From: Muribaculaceae bacterium
GTDB taxonomy: Bacteria; Bacteroidota; Bacteroidia; Bacteroidales; Muribaculaceae
Direction of reading: 5' to 3'
NCBI GenBank assembly: GCA_020026215.1
Contig: JAHHQT010000002.1
Location: 1 to 63,885, forward strand
Length of the DNA stretch: 63,885 nt
Part shown: one piece after another, positions 1 through 8,492 of the stretch
Position numbering within the stretch: position 1 is the stretch's first letter
How the letters are laid out: every line of letters starts with the position of its first letter
Made by a program: the position numbers and the translations under genes
The notes under the pieces: model-generated
What the model was told of the DNA's origin: nothing
What the model saw: the letters and a program-made list of their open reading frames with translations, nothing else
Databases searched by the model: none

Positions 1-569
1 AACATTTTGGAAATTATATCCAACTCTGAATCATTGAGTTTCAGAATATTGCTTTTTTCAAAGGAAGTTTGGAGAATCTCCTTGCTATAGAAATTCTGTC
101 GCAAGTTGATGTCATAGACAATCAAGGGTTGGTTGGCGGTGGGGATGGCATCGATAAAGCGGTTGATGGTGTCGCGCGACATGGCATTGCGTTGTGCCAA
201 TGATCCGAAGCAGACCACTTTGGTACGTTGTGCCAATTGTTCCAGATTTGGGGTGAAGGGAATGAAGTCCCATGCCACATTTTCCTTGATTTCGTAGGTC
301 GTTTCGTTGTTGTTGTCCGAGCGCACCAGAACAGAACCCGTTTCTTGGCTGACTTTTTCTATAATATAGTTTAAATGCTTGTTGTCAAAATTTTTGAGGA
401 TATCATCACCGAGCTCGTCGTGACCGATGGCACTGACGGCAAAACTTTCAAAGCCGAATTGCGAGGCATGGTAGGCGAAATTGGCAGGCGCGCCGCCGAT
501 ACGTTTGGTGTTTTCTTTCAGAAATATATCCCAAAGGGCTTCTCCGATGCCGACAATAGTATTGTTCAT
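1..569 (-). CDS. PfkB-family sugar kinase (fructokinase-like), 3' end cut by window edge
   Basis: Reading from ATG at 569 gives a protein starting MNNTIVGIGEALWDIFL, followed by the sugar-binding signature RIGGAPANFAYHASQFG (about residues 24-40). This is the N-terminal pattern of PfkB/ribokinase-family kinases of the fructokinase type, which phosphorylate a sugar using ATP in the cytoplasm. About 189 codons are visible; the C-terminal part with the ATP-binding and catalytic-base motif (GAGD) lies outside the window, so substrate cannot be assigned. The frame is open without interruption. The gene is divergent from ndk, with 231 bp between them. Confidence 0.85.
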   Translation of the reverse strand, partial: MNNTIVGIGEALWDIFLKENTKRIGGAPANFAYHASQFGFESFAVSAIGHDELGDDILKNFDNKHLNYIIEKVSQETGSVLVRSDNNNETTYEIKENVAWDFIPFTPNLEQLAQRTKVVCFGSLAQRNAMSRDTINRFIDAIPTANQPLIVYDINLRQNFYSKEILQTSFEKSNILKLNDSELDIISKM

Positions 570-732
570 AACCAAAAAATATTAAAAATCGGGTTTCAAT
601 TCAGAATGTAAATTTAAGATAAAACCTTGAATTGGTTGAAATAATGGCTAAAACAATTTTGGGAGAATATTAGAACACGTTGTAAAAAAGCAAAATAAAT
701 GTGAAAATGCGGATAATTTCCAATCTATAGTT

Positions 733-762
733 TTTGTTATTAAAAAAGAAATGATAACTTTG
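733..762 (+). promoter_or_regulatory. Bacteroidota-type promoter of ndk
   Basis: TTTG at 733-736 and TAACTTTG at 755-762 are separated by 18 bp, matching the Bacteroidota housekeeping promoter (-33 TTTG, -7 TAnnTTTG). The predicted transcript start near 769 leaves a leader of about 30 nt before ndk. Confidence 0.7.
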
Positions 763-800
763 AAGCTGATAAAAATATTTTTAAACGACTTAAATTCAAC

Positions 801-1262
801 ATGGAACAAACTTTGGTTATTTTAAAACCTTCTACCGTGATGCGAGGTCTTATGGGAGAAGTTATTTCTCGCTTCGAAAAGAAGGGATTGATTATTGCGG
901 GAATGAAAATGATTCAATTAAATGACGAGATTTTGGCTGAACATTATTCACACTTGGTATCTAAACCATTTTTTCCTATGTTGAAACGTTCTATGATGGA
1001 ATCTCCAGTAGTGGTGATGTGCGTGAGAGGCGTTGAGGCTGTATCTGTTGTTCGTGGCATGACCGGAGCAACAAACTCAAGAAAAGCTGAACCTGGAACT
1101 ATCCGTGGTGATTTTAGTATGAGTGGCCAACAAAACATTGTTCATGCTTCTGATTCTGTAGAAAATGCAGAAATTGAATTGAATAGATTTTTTAAGAAGG
1201 AAGAAATATTTGAATATGGTGCAGATAATTATAAATATCTGTATGCAGAAGATGAATTTTAA
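801..1262 (+). CDS. ndk: nucleoside diphosphate kinase
   Basis: Nucleoside diphosphate kinase transfers the gamma phosphate of ATP to other NDPs through a phosphohistidine intermediate, balancing cytoplasmic NTP and dNTP pools. At 153 residues it has family length. It starts MEQTLVILKPSTVMRGL (the TLVILKP motif of NDKs), and carries the phosphohistidine motif NIVHASDS near residues 112-119, where the His is the catalytic residue; most family members have Gly where this one has Ala. A good promoter lies just upstream. The M23 peptidase gene follows after 28 bp on the same strand and is probably co-transcribed. Confidence 0.96.
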   Translation: MEQTLVILKPSTVMRGLMGEVISRFEKKGLIIAGMKMIQLNDEILAEHYSHLVSKPFFPMLKRSMMESPVVVMCVRGVEAVSVVRGMTGATNSRKAEPGTIRGDFSMSGQQNIVHASDSVENAEIELNRFFKKEEIFEYGADNYKYLYAEDEF

Positions 1263-1290
1263 ATTATAAACCGAAATAAAACTAACTTAG

Positions 1291-2247
1291 ATGTTCTTTA
1301 ATCACTTACTAAAAACTATTGGCCTTGGATTGGTCGCATCCCTTTCAGTGAATGCATTTGCCCAACAGTCTACAGAGTCCAAACACAATAGCATTCACGA
1401 GAAGATGATTGCTTCTCAAATGAACATCAAAGAACAGATTAAGCTCAACGAAACCAAAGAGTTTATGGATGTTCTTTTGAATGAAGAGCCAGAACCGGAA
1501 ATCGATATTTACACAGAATCATGGAACAGTCAGTCTGTCAATCCTTATGTAGGTATGGACGTTCCAGACAATGTGAAAATTGATGTCAGCAATTATCACA
1601 TGCCTATTCCGGGTTACATTACTTCTCCTTTCGGTTATCGTCCTCGTTTCCGTCGTATGCACAAAGGCGTTGACTTGAAACTTCACACAGGAGATACTGT
1701 TCGCGCAGCATTTGACGGTAAAGTTCGTTTGACAAGATATGAACGTCGTGGTTATGGTTATTATGTAATCCTTCGCCACACCAACGGTTTGGAAACTATT
1801 TACGGACACTTGTCACGTTTCTTGGTAAAACCTAACCAAGATGTAAAAGCCGGTGATCCTATCGCTTTGGGTGGTAGCACAGGCCGTAGCACAGGTCCTC
1901 ACTTGCACTTCGAAACTCGTTTCATGGGATACGCTATCAACCCTATGGCTATCTTTGATTTCGAAAACCAAGTTACACATACCGATACTTACACATTTAC
2001 AAAAGATACTTACCAAGATTCTCGTGATTACAGCCCAAGAGCTAACGCAAGATATGCAAGTAAGGTCACTACAAAAACTAATAAGTACAGCAATCATTCA
2101 TCAAGAAAAAGTTACAAAGTTCGTTCAGGTGACACTTTAGGTAAAATTGCCATTAACAATCATACTTCAGTGAAAAATCTTTGTAGATTGAACGGTATCT
2201 CTACCAATACTATTCTTAAACCGGGTAAGGTGTTAAGAGTAAGATAA
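1291..2247 (+). CDS. secreted M23 peptidase with C-terminal LysM domain
   Basis: A 318-residue protein with an N-terminal signal peptide (residues 1-24, ending NAFAQ), a charged spacer, an M23/LytM metallopeptidase domain (about 105-220) and a LysM domain (about 274-318). Zinc ligands are visible: His124 and Asp128 in MHKGVDLK, and the HLHFE motif with His204 and His206. M23 enzymes cut peptidoglycan cross-bridges or regulate amidases; LysM binds peptidoglycan glycan. The protein therefore probably acts in the periplasm in wall remodelling. All the metal ligands are present, so it looks catalytically competent. A strong terminator follows. Confidence 0.92.
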   Translation: MFFNHLLKTIGLGLVASLSVNAFAQQSTESKHNSIHEKMIASQMNIKEQIKLNETKEFMDVLLNEEPEPEIDIYTESWNSQSVNPYVGMDVPDNVKIDVSNYHMPIPGYITSPFGYRPRFRRMHKGVDLKLHTGDTVRAAFDGKVRLTRYERRGYGYYVILRHTNGLETIYGHLSRFLVKPNQDVKAGDPIALGGSTGRSTGPHLHFETRFMGYAINPMAIFDFENQVTHTDTYTFTKDTYQDSRDYSPRANARYASKVTTKTNKYSNHSSRKSYKVRSGDTLGKIAINNHTSVKNLCRLNGISTNTILKPGKVLRVR

Positions 2248-2271
2248 GATTAAAAACATCTATGATAAAAT

Positions 2272-2308
2272 AAAGGCTACTCAACCAAGTTGGGTAGCCT
2301 TCTTTTTT
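2272..2308 (+). terminator. Rho-independent terminator after the M23 peptidase gene
   Basis: AAGGCTACTCAA and TTGGGTAGCCTT form a 12-bp stem with one wobble pair, followed by CTTTTTT. Confidence 0.85.
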
Positions 2309-2378
2309 GTGTAAAATGTGTCGTTTTAATATATAGTTTTGATTGTATCTATGACTCTTTCATCAGCTGTTTTACAGC

Positions 2379-3668
2379 TTAGTAGGAGAATCTTAACCCT
2401 ATGTTGAGTCGGAACTCAGCCTTGTCTTGCTTGCGTAGATTCAAGTCGCCATTGTCGAAGAATTTGGCTACTTGCGGTTCTGCGAATATGCCGTAGTTCT
2501 TGTTGATGTTGAATTGTAAACCTACACCTGCATTCAGTGAGAATTGCCAAGGGTGCGATTCCAAACCCTCTTTGATGCTCGGCGTTTCCAATTTGTTCTT
2601 GTTGGAAACTACAGTATTCTTGATGTTACCGCCTACACTTTTTTCTACGCTACCACCTGCAAGAGCATAGAGTGAGAAATAGCGGGAGTCGAAGATGGTG
2701 AAACTGACATTGGCAGGTACACCGATAAAATATGCTTTTTGTTGGGAAACATAGTAGTCGTGTTCTGTTCCTGATTCCCATTCCGAAGAATATTGAGTGA
2801 AGTTCAAACCGGCATTCACGCCCCAACGGTCATTGATTTTATATCTGAACATCGCTGAATAGGTCAATGGAAAATCGTATTTCACATTGGTTCGTGTCGG
2901 TTTGGAAAGGTTGGACATCAAAATATTCTGATACTCTTGGATGAACTTGTCTTCAGCGGTTGTACTGGTCAATTTGTGGGCTCCCAACGAAAACTTATCG
3001 TGTAGTGGAGAGAATCCGTCACCCGAAGAGCTGCCTCGATTTGAGCCTCCGTTGACCGCTAAAGCAAAGCCCCATTTTGAGTTCATCGGTTTGACTGCCT
3101 TTTGATATGTTTTGCTTTGTTGGGCAGGAGTCTGAGTGCTATTCTTACTGTCATTGTCAAATAGAGTGAATGGTTTGGATGTTTGTTTCTCCTTTACCGT
3201 TTCTTCTTTCTGCGTTTCTTCCTTTTTTGTTTCAGTAGCGATAGTTTCTTCTTCAGCTACAGTTGTGGCAGCAATAGTTTCCTCTTGTACAGGAGTTGCA
3301 ATACGGCGTGATTGCGGTACGTTTTGGGCAATGCTTTCTTCCTTGTTTCCCAACAGGTCAGAAGCCTCGATTTGTTGAGGGGTATTGTCGGCTTTTTCCA
3401 CTTCTGTTTTAACGTTGGTAGATTCAGCCAATGTTAAAACAGGTGTTGGATTCACTTGTTCATTGTTGAAAAGTGAATAGCCCCAAAATGCAAGCCCGAT
3501 ACATGCAGCAGCTGCCGCTGCTCTTGTCAAATAAATAATGAACGGCTTTTTCGATTTTACGGGTAAAACGTTTTCAATGCTTCGCCATAGGTCGTCGGGA
3601 ACCGGCTCCTCATAGTCCTGCATCTTATTACGGAATTTCTCTGACCATTTATCTTTGTCGTTGCTCAT
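2379..3668 (-). CDS. membrane-anchored outer-membrane-barrel-like protein, putative partner of the adjacent ECF sigma factor
   Basis: A 429-residue protein with unusual architecture. Residues 1-41 are hydrophilic, with the short motif EEPVPDDLWRSIENVLP. Residues 43-66 form one hydrophobic helix (PFIIYLTRAAAAAACIGLAF). Residues 70-190 are a Thr/Glu/Lys-rich linker. Residues about 195-429 have the alternating pattern of an outer-membrane beta-barrel and end in aromatic Tyr (RLNIGLRFSY). There is no cleavable signal peptide, so the N-terminus probably stays in the cytoplasm. The start overlaps the end of the sigma-factor gene by 20 bp, indicating translational coupling. I infer an anti-sigma-like role for the cytoplasmic tail; the barrel assignment rests on sequence texture only. 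No anti-sigma domain is recognised. Confidence 0.7.
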   Translation of the reverse strand: MSNDKDKWSEKFRNKMQDYEEPVPDDLWRSIENVLPVKSKKPFIIYLTRAAAAAACIGLAFWGYSLFNNEQVNPTPVLTLAESTNVKTEVEKADNTPQQIEASDLLGNKEESIAQNVPQSRRIATPVQEETIAATTVAEEETIATETKKEETQKEETVKEKQTSKPFTLFDNDSKNSTQTPAQQSKTYQKAVKPMNSKWGFALAVNGGSNRGSSSGDGFSPLHDKFSLGAHKLTSTTAEDKFIQEYQNILMSNLSKPTRTNVKYDFPLTYSAMFRYKINDRWGVNAGLNFTQYSSEWESGTEHDYYVSQQKAYFIGVPANVSFTIFDSRYFSLYALAGGSVEKSVGGNIKNTVVSNKNKLETPSIKEGLESHPWQFSLNAGVGLQFNINKNYGIFAEPQVAKFFDNGDLNLRKQDKAEFRLNIGLRFSY

Positions 3669-4215
3669 TATTCGTCACTTTTTGTAAATAATCATTAATC
3701 TTTTTCTTTAGCAGCTTTTTTGCACGGAAGAACTGGGAAGAGGATGACTTCTCGTTGATTCCCAACAAATCGGCTATTTCCTTATGACTCTTATCTTCAA
3801 ACACATACAAGTTGAATACCGTACGATAACCATCGGGTAGTTCTGTAACCATTTTAAACAGCTCTTTCTGTGGAATTCCATCCAACATACTTTCGTCGTC
3901 GGCAGTGTCATTGTCAGTAAGGTTAAATTCTGTCAGCTCTACACGATCGTTTTTGCGCAGATATTCCAAAGAGGCGTTGACCATGATTTTTGATACCCAT
4001 GCAAAGAGTGAACCTGTTCCCCGATATTTAAACTTGTCAAATGAGTTGAAGATGTGTATAAAGACATCATGAAGCACGTCTTCGGCTGTCTCTCTGTTGG
4101 AGAGATAACGTATGCCTATAGCAAGTAATTTGCCACTGTATTCAGTGTACAACTGCTTGCGTGCATTGTTATTACCTTTTAGACAACCTTCAGCTATGTC
4201 TTTTTCGTTCATCAT
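3649..4215 (-). CDS. ECF-type RNA polymerase sigma factor
   Basis: Sigma-70 family extracytoplasmic-function factor. Region 2 contains YSGKLLAIGIRYLSNRETAEDVLHDVF without its first residues being unusual, including the typical AEDVLHDVF stretch, and region 4 has the helix-turn-helix KSHKEIADLLGINEKSSSSQ. At about 188 residues it is standard ECF length. The open frame extends to 4245, but a TAnnTTTG element at 4250-4243 would start transcripts near 4236, so the ATG at 4215 (or 4212, MNEKDIAEG) is preferred. It overlaps the downstream barrel-protein gene by 20 bp. In Porphyromonas an ECF factor (SigP) works with PorX to control T9SS genes; whether this is its counterpart cannot be judged here. 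Confidence 0.93.
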   Translation of the reverse strand: MMNEKDIAEGCLKGNNNARKQLYTEYSGKLLAIGIRYLSNRETAEDVLHDVFIHIFNSFDKFKYRGTGSLFAWVSKIMVNASLEYLRKNDRVELTEFNLTDNDTADDESMLDGIPQKELFKMVTELPDGYRTVFNLYVFEDKSHKEIADLLGINEKSSSSQFFRAKKLLKKKINDYLQKVTNNEQRQR

Positions 4216-4242
4216 CGTTTCATAAAGGAAATGTGACGATTG

Positions 4243-4250
4243 CAAAAATA
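4243..4250 (-). promoter_or_regulatory. -7 promoter element of the ECF sigma operon
   Basis: On the minus strand 4250-4243 reads TATTTTTG, a match to TAnnTTTG. No clear -33 TTG was seen. Its position excludes the upstream in-frame ATG at 4245 as the sigma-factor start. Confidence 0.45.
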
Positions 4251-4434
4251 CTGCATAAAATGATTAATTAAATTTTTTCGTGCAGTATTTTGGCTGTTTT
4301 TGTGTTTTATTATTGTAAATGGAAGCGAAAAAGGCAGAAATGCCGGGCTTGAAAAAATTTTATTGTTTGCGTGCAGTAAAATGCAGGTAAGCCTGTTTAT
4401 TAAGAGAAACTAAATAAAAGATAACGATTAAAAG

Positions 4435-5184
4435 ATGAATTTTATGAAAAAATTATTGAATTTGAAGATGTTGTTGATGCTTTCGCTAGTAACATTTTTA
4501 GTGTCTTGTGATAATGATTCAGATCTATATGATGTTCCTTATATAACCTTCGGTGAAGTCGTTATTTCTGAAAATTCCACTATCATTGAATCTGACTTGG
4601 GCAATACCTTGGTGGTATCCAATCCTCAAATTCTGGAAAGAGCCAAAGTGGAATCGGGAGACAGAATCTATGGTATTTTCCATTTTGTAGAACCTTCAGG
4701 AAATGGACAAAATACTAAAGTCATCGAATTGGGCTTTGTTTATAAGATACTGACTAAGGATATTGTAGCTTTGACTCCGGAAAATGAAAAGGAAATTTCC
4801 GATGATGCCATTGCTCCTGTTGACTTGTGGCTATCGGGCGACTACTTAAATTTTAACTACACATTCTTTACTGACGGTGTGACCACTCATTATTTGAATA
4901 TGGTGACTGTGGATAACCCTAAGAAAAATGAAGAAGGCTATCAATATGTTGAAATCCGTCACAATGCCAACTATGACTATGACAAATTCGTAGGCCAATA
5001 TACTGGCATCGTTTCATTCGACATCAAGGATATGGTTGAGGCTGACCCAAGTTTGAAAGGATTTATCGTAAGAATAAAAACAACATCAGTCGGTGAACGT
5101 TTCTACAAGTTGAACTTGAAAGAAAAAGATGCCGAACATTCTGTTGAGGGATTGAGCAGCGAAAGTATGGATGCTGTGCAGTAA
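4435..5184 (+). CDS. NigD-like lipoprotein 1
   Basis: A 249-residue lipoprotein: hydrophobic signal with lipobox LVSC near residue 24, then acidic DNDSD. The body shows NigD-like features shared with the next gene: GDRIYGIFHFVE, LGFVYKILTKDI, LWLSGDYLNFNYTFFTD, HYLNMVTVDNPKK and RHNANYDYD. NigD-like proteins (NigD_N and NigD_C domains) are widespread Bacteroidales lipoproteins of unknown biochemical role, once linked to bacteriocin loci by name. It probably sits in the outer membrane, on the periplasmic or surface side. It lies 219 bp from, and divergent to, the ECF sigma factor. The next gene is a tandem paralogue. Confidence 0.85.
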   Translation: MNFMKKLLNLKMLLMLSLVTFLVSCDNDSDLYDVPYITFGEVVISENSTIIESDLGNTLVVSNPQILERAKVESGDRIYGIFHFVEPSGNGQNTKVIELGFVYKILTKDIVALTPENEKEISDDAIAPVDLWLSGDYLNFNYTFFTDGVTTHYLNMVTVDNPKKNEEGYQYVEIRHNANYDYDKFVGQYTGIVSFDIKDMVEADPSLKGFIVRIKTTSVGERFYKLNLKEKDAEHSVEGLSSESMDAVQ

Positions 5185-5228
5185 TAGCAAAAAATTTATT
5201 TCAGACAGTTTTTATATCTGTTTATGAT

Positions 5229-5260
5229 GGCCTCACTCTGTGAAGAGTGGGGTTCTTTGT
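5229..5260 (+). terminator. terminator between the two NigD-like genes
   Basis: CCTCACTCT-gtga-AGAGTGGGG hairpin followed by TTCTTTGTTTT. The two NigD-like genes may therefore be separate transcripts, or partly read through. Confidence 0.65.
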
Positions 5261-5376
5261 TTTAGGTTGTATAAAATTTAATTTTATCACGAAAAAAATA
5301 TAATTTTATGCGCAGTAATTTAGGGATTGCTGCATTTACTATAGTGAACAAACAAAATTTATATATAACGGTGAAT

Positions 5377-6123
5377 ATGAAAACATTGCAATGTTTCAAA
5401 ACAGTTTTGATTTTGTCCATGGTCGTTTTCCTGACTTCTTGTTTGGATGACGATGATTCGAAGTGGCCGTTGAATTCGGTCTATACTACGATTGGAGAAG
5501 TGGAGAAGGAGAGTGACGATGTGTATTACATTGACTCTGACAAGGATAATAAATTCTATGTGCAGAACGTGGATGTGTTGAAAAATTCTAATATAGAAGA
5601 TGGCGACCGCATTTATGCTGAATTTATTTTTGTAGAAAACAATACCAATCGTCCTGTAAACGGAAGTGAAATCAAGGTGGGTTTTGTCTATAAGGTCTTG
5701 ACAAAGGACATAAAGCATCTGTCTGTCGAGAATGAATACGAAATAGGTGACGACAATATCGACGTTTCCAACATCTGGTTGTCGGGCGACTATTTGAATT
5801 TGATGTATTCTTTCTTTACTGATAGCAAGACTGTGCATTATTTGAATATGGTGACTGTGGATAATCCGAAGAAAGCGGAAGACGGCTATTTGTACTTGGA
5901 GTTCCGTCACAATGCCAATTACGATTTCAATGAAGTGAACGTTTTGTACAATGGATTGGTCTCTTTTGATGTGGATGATGTTATCCAAGCAGATTCTGGA
6001 ATGAAAGGATTCATTATCCGTGTCAACCGCAATAAGGGAGAACGTTTTTACAAGGTGGATTTAAAGGATATAGGAGAAAATGTCCCTGAATTGCCCGATA
6101 CTCCACGACCTTTGGCTGAATAA
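5377..6123 (+). CDS. NigD-like lipoprotein 2 (tandem paralogue)
   Basis: The open frame starts at 5308, but the lipoprotein signal begins at ATG 5377 (MKTLQCFKTVLILSMVVF, lipobox LTSC), giving 248 residues, the same length as its neighbour. It shares GDRIYAEFIFVE, VGFVYKVLTKDIK, IWLSGDYLNLMYSFFTD, HYLNMVTVDNPKK and RHNANYDFN with NigD-like protein 1, so the pair arose by duplication. The N-terminal thirds and the C-terminal tails (here PELPDTPRPLAE) have diverged. Function unknown; probably an envelope lipoprotein. A strong terminator follows the stop codon. Confidence 0.85.
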   Translation: MKTLQCFKTVLILSMVVFLTSCLDDDDSKWPLNSVYTTIGEVEKESDDVYYIDSDKDNKFYVQNVDVLKNSNIEDGDRIYAEFIFVENNTNRPVNGSEIKVGFVYKVLTKDIKHLSVENEYEIGDDNIDVSNIWLSGDYLNLMYSFFTDSKTVHYLNMVTVDNPKKAEDGYLYLEFRHNANYDFNEVNVLYNGLVSFDVDDVIQADSGMKGFIIRVNRNKGERFYKVDLKDIGENVPELPDTPRPLAE

Positions 6124-6164
6124 CAAATTAGATTTAAAATAATAGCTTCGATTCTTTTATGAAA

Positions 6165-6208
6165 AGAACGGCATCACTTTTACTAAAGTGGTGCCGTTCT
6201 CTTTTTTA
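6165..6208 (+). terminator. terminator after the NigD-like pair
   Basis: A 16-bp stem (AGAACGGCATCACTTT with AAAGTGGTGCCGTTCT, loop TACT) followed by CTTTTTT. It lies 11 bp from the stop of the convergent methyltransferase gene. Confidence 0.9.
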
Positions 6209-6218
6209 AAGGTTTGAA

Positions 6219-7052
6219 TTACTCTTTATCCCCTTTAATATTGATTTTAATCAATAATTGATTTGCGTTGTTGTGAAAGTAAGGTATCTTATAAAATATA
6301 CGCAGAAAAAAATTGAATTTATTTGCCTGGGGAAGGTCGCTCATCAAAATTGATTTGAGCAGAACCACATGGTGTGAAAGTTTTTCAACATCAAGTGCTC
6401 TTTTCAGTCCCCATGTATATTCTATCTTTTTATTGTATTTCTTGACAGAGTCGTGATATTTGGCGTTGCCGACTGCCATCGCAGGAACAGAATCGAAAAG
6501 CACAACAGCATCGCCCAAATGGGTGGAAATGTTGATGAACAAATCGCGGATAAGGTCTTCCTGCAAATACATCATCACTCCTTCAATGATGATAAGCGTA
6601 GGCAGATCGTTGCCTTTCAAACGTTTCATCCATGTGGTATCGAACATGTTCATGCTGATAATCTCGTTGCGTTCCACTTCAGGAATGACTTCGCGGCGCA
6701 TTTCAGCTACTTCTTCCAAATCAAGGTCGTACCAATATTTCACACCTTTGGGCATCCCCAATCGGCGGAAACGGTCGTCAATGCCAGCACCCAACTGTAT
6801 GACCTGACACGGTGAATTGTTGTCAATGAAACTAAGGGTTTCATCGTCTATCCATTTTGCTCTCAAACAGCATCCCACTTGCGATGGGTTTTGCTTGTTC
6901 TTGTCATAATAATCCAAGTCGTATCCCAATGATTTCAACATAGGATAGGCATTCTTGTCGATAAGAATGGGTTTCTCGCTGACAGATTCTATTGCTTTCG
7001 CCCATAGAGGAATCAAAGTCGTGGATGTCAAAAGATTATTATATTTCTTCAT
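6219..7052 (-). CDS. class I SAM-dependent methyltransferase of the leucine carboxyl methyltransferase (LCM) family
   Basis: A 277-residue cytoplasmic protein of the LCM/PPM1-like group (COG3315), which includes polyketide and tetracenomycin O-methyltransferases. The SAM-binding loop is VIQLGAGIDDRFRRLG, followed by the acidic ribose-binding segment YWYDLDLEEV and the family motif LIIIEGVMMYL. The N-terminal LTSTTLIPLWAKAIES is typical of the group. It stands alone, convergent with the NigD pair and divergent from ychF, with no biosynthetic genes nearby, so its substrate is unknown. Expression is likely independent, although no clear promoter was seen upstream. Confidence 0.85.
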   Translation of the reverse strand: MKKYNNLLTSTTLIPLWAKAIESVSEKPILIDKNAYPMLKSLGYDLDYYDKNKQNPSQVGCCLRAKWIDDETLSFIDNNSPCQVIQLGAGIDDRFRRLGMPKGVKYWYDLDLEEVAEMRREVIPEVERNEIISMNMFDTTWMKRLKGNDLPTLIIIEGVMMYLQEDLIRDLFINISTHLGDAVVLFDSVPAMAVGNAKYHDSVKKYNKKIEYTWGLKRALDVEKLSHHVVLLKSILMSDLPQANKFNFFLRIFYKIPYFHNNANQLLIKINIKGDKE

Positions 7053-7251
7053 GTTTAGAATATTTTGAACTTGTCAAGTATCACTTGAACAATAAAGTTC
7101 TGCGGAGCTTGTATATTGCTTTTATTTTTAATACAAATTTATGCTGGATTGCCTCTAATGTCAATACCCATAAATGGCTAAATTTGAAATGATATGCCAA
7201 GTGTCGGGCATTTTATACAGAATCAAGGTCTTTAATACCATTCAATTAATG

Positions 7252-7282
7252 TTGCAATTTCGCCGTAAACATCGTAACTTTG
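7252..7282 (+). promoter_or_regulatory. promoter of ychF
   Basis: TTG at 7252-7254, 20-bp spacer, TAACTTTG at 7275-7282. The predicted start near 7289 gives a 30-nt leader. The rest of the 7053-7318 gap holds nothing recognisable. Confidence 0.7.
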
Positions 7283-7318
7283 CAAAATATTTGAAGAATA
7301 AGAAAATACAATATAATT

Positions 7319-8422
7319 ATGGCATTACAATGTGGTATCGTTGGACTTCCTAATGTTGGTAAATCCACGCTTTTTAATTGCTTATCAAATGCGAAAGCAC
7401 AATCTGCAAACTTCCCATTTTGTACTATTGAGCCGAATGTGGGTGTGATTACAGTACCCGACGAACGTTTGAATAAATTGGCTGAATTGGTACATCCTGA
7501 CAGAATCGTTCCTGCAACTGTTGAAATTGTTGACATCGCAGGTTTGGTGAAGGGAGCTTCTAAAGGTGAAGGTTTGGGTAATAAATTCTTGGCAAACATT
7601 AGAGAAACTGATGCCATTCTTCATGTTTTACGTTGCTTTGATGATCCTAATGTGGTTCACGTTGACGGAACAGTTGACCCAGTCCGTGACAAGGAAATCA
7701 TTGACTACGAATTGCAATTGAAGGATTTGGAAACTATCGAAAGCCGAATCAGCAAAGTGCAGAAACAAGCACAGACAGGTGGTGACAAAAATGCTAAATT
7801 GCAATACGAAGTGCTTTGCAAATACAAGGAAGCCTTGGAACAAGGTAAGGCAGCGCGTACAGTTCAATTCGAAAATAAAGACGAACAAAAATGTGCACAC
7901 GATTTATTCCTTTTGACCAATAAACCGGTGTTGTATGTTTGTAACGTCGATGATAAGTCAGCTGTGAACGGTAACCAATATGTTGACCAAGTTCGCGAAG
8001 CTGTTAAGGACGAAAATGCTGAAATCCTGATTGTAGCCGCTCAGACTGAATCAGAAATTGCAGAATTTGAAACTTACGAAGAACGTCAGATGTTCTTGGA
8101 AGAAATCGGTTTGAAAGGATCTGGTGTATCTCGTTTGATTCGTGCCGCTTTCCACCTATTGAACTTGGAAACATTCTTGACTGCAGGTCCGATGGAAGTT
8201 CGTGCATGGACTTATTTAAAAGGTAGCAAGGCTCCTCAGTGTGCAGGTGTTATCCATACAGACTTTGAAAAGGGTTTCATCCGTGCAGAAGTTATCAAAT
8301 ACGAAGACTATATCACTCTTGGTGGAGAATCACAATGCCGTGATGCCGGTAAGATTGGTATTGAAGGCAAGGATTACGTCGTTCAAGACGGTGATATCAT
8401 GCATTTCCGTTTCAACGTATAG
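7319..8422 (+). CDS. ychF: ribosome-associated NTPase YchF (OLA1 type)
   Basis: A 367-residue Obg-related P-loop protein. The G1 loop GLPNVGKST (residues 9-17), the G3 region DIAGLVKGASKGEGLGNKFL and the C-terminal TGS domain (about 280-365, ending GDIMHFRFNV) are all visible. YchF binds ribosomes and hydrolyses ATP rather than GTP in characterised homologues, and it is implicated in stress and translation control. Here the G4 position reads CNVDD, consistent with relaxed nucleotide specificity. It is a single gene with its own promoter and terminator. Confidence 0.96.
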   Translation: MALQCGIVGLPNVGKSTLFNCLSNAKAQSANFPFCTIEPNVGVITVPDERLNKLAELVHPDRIVPATVEIVDIAGLVKGASKGEGLGNKFLANIRETDAILHVLRCFDDPNVVHVDGTVDPVRDKEIIDYELQLKDLETIESRISKVQKQAQTGGDKNAKLQYEVLCKYKEALEQGKAARTVQFENKDEQKCAHDLFLLTNKPVLYVCNVDDKSAVNGNQYVDQVREAVKDENAEILIVAAQTESEIAEFETYEERQMFLEEIGLKGSGVSRLIRAAFHLLNLETFLTAGPMEVRAWTYLKGSKAPQCAGVIHTDFEKGFIRAEVIKYEDYITLGGESQCRDAGKIGIEGKDYVVQDGDIMHFRFNV

Positions 8423-8445
8423 TACAGATTACTATTATAGCAATC

Positions 8446-8480
8446 AAGCCATCATTGATGATTCAATGGTGGCTTTTTTA
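8446..8480 (+). terminator. terminator of ychF
   Basis: AAGCCATCATTG-atgatt-CAATGGTGGCTT followed by TTTTA. Confidence 0.85.
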
Positions 8481-8492
8481 TTGTCGGTATAA

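Noticed and set aside
375..611. Plus-strand 78-codon frame at the window start
   Set aside because: It is the shadow of the PfkB-type kinase read on the opposite strand; the minus-strand product has family motifs.
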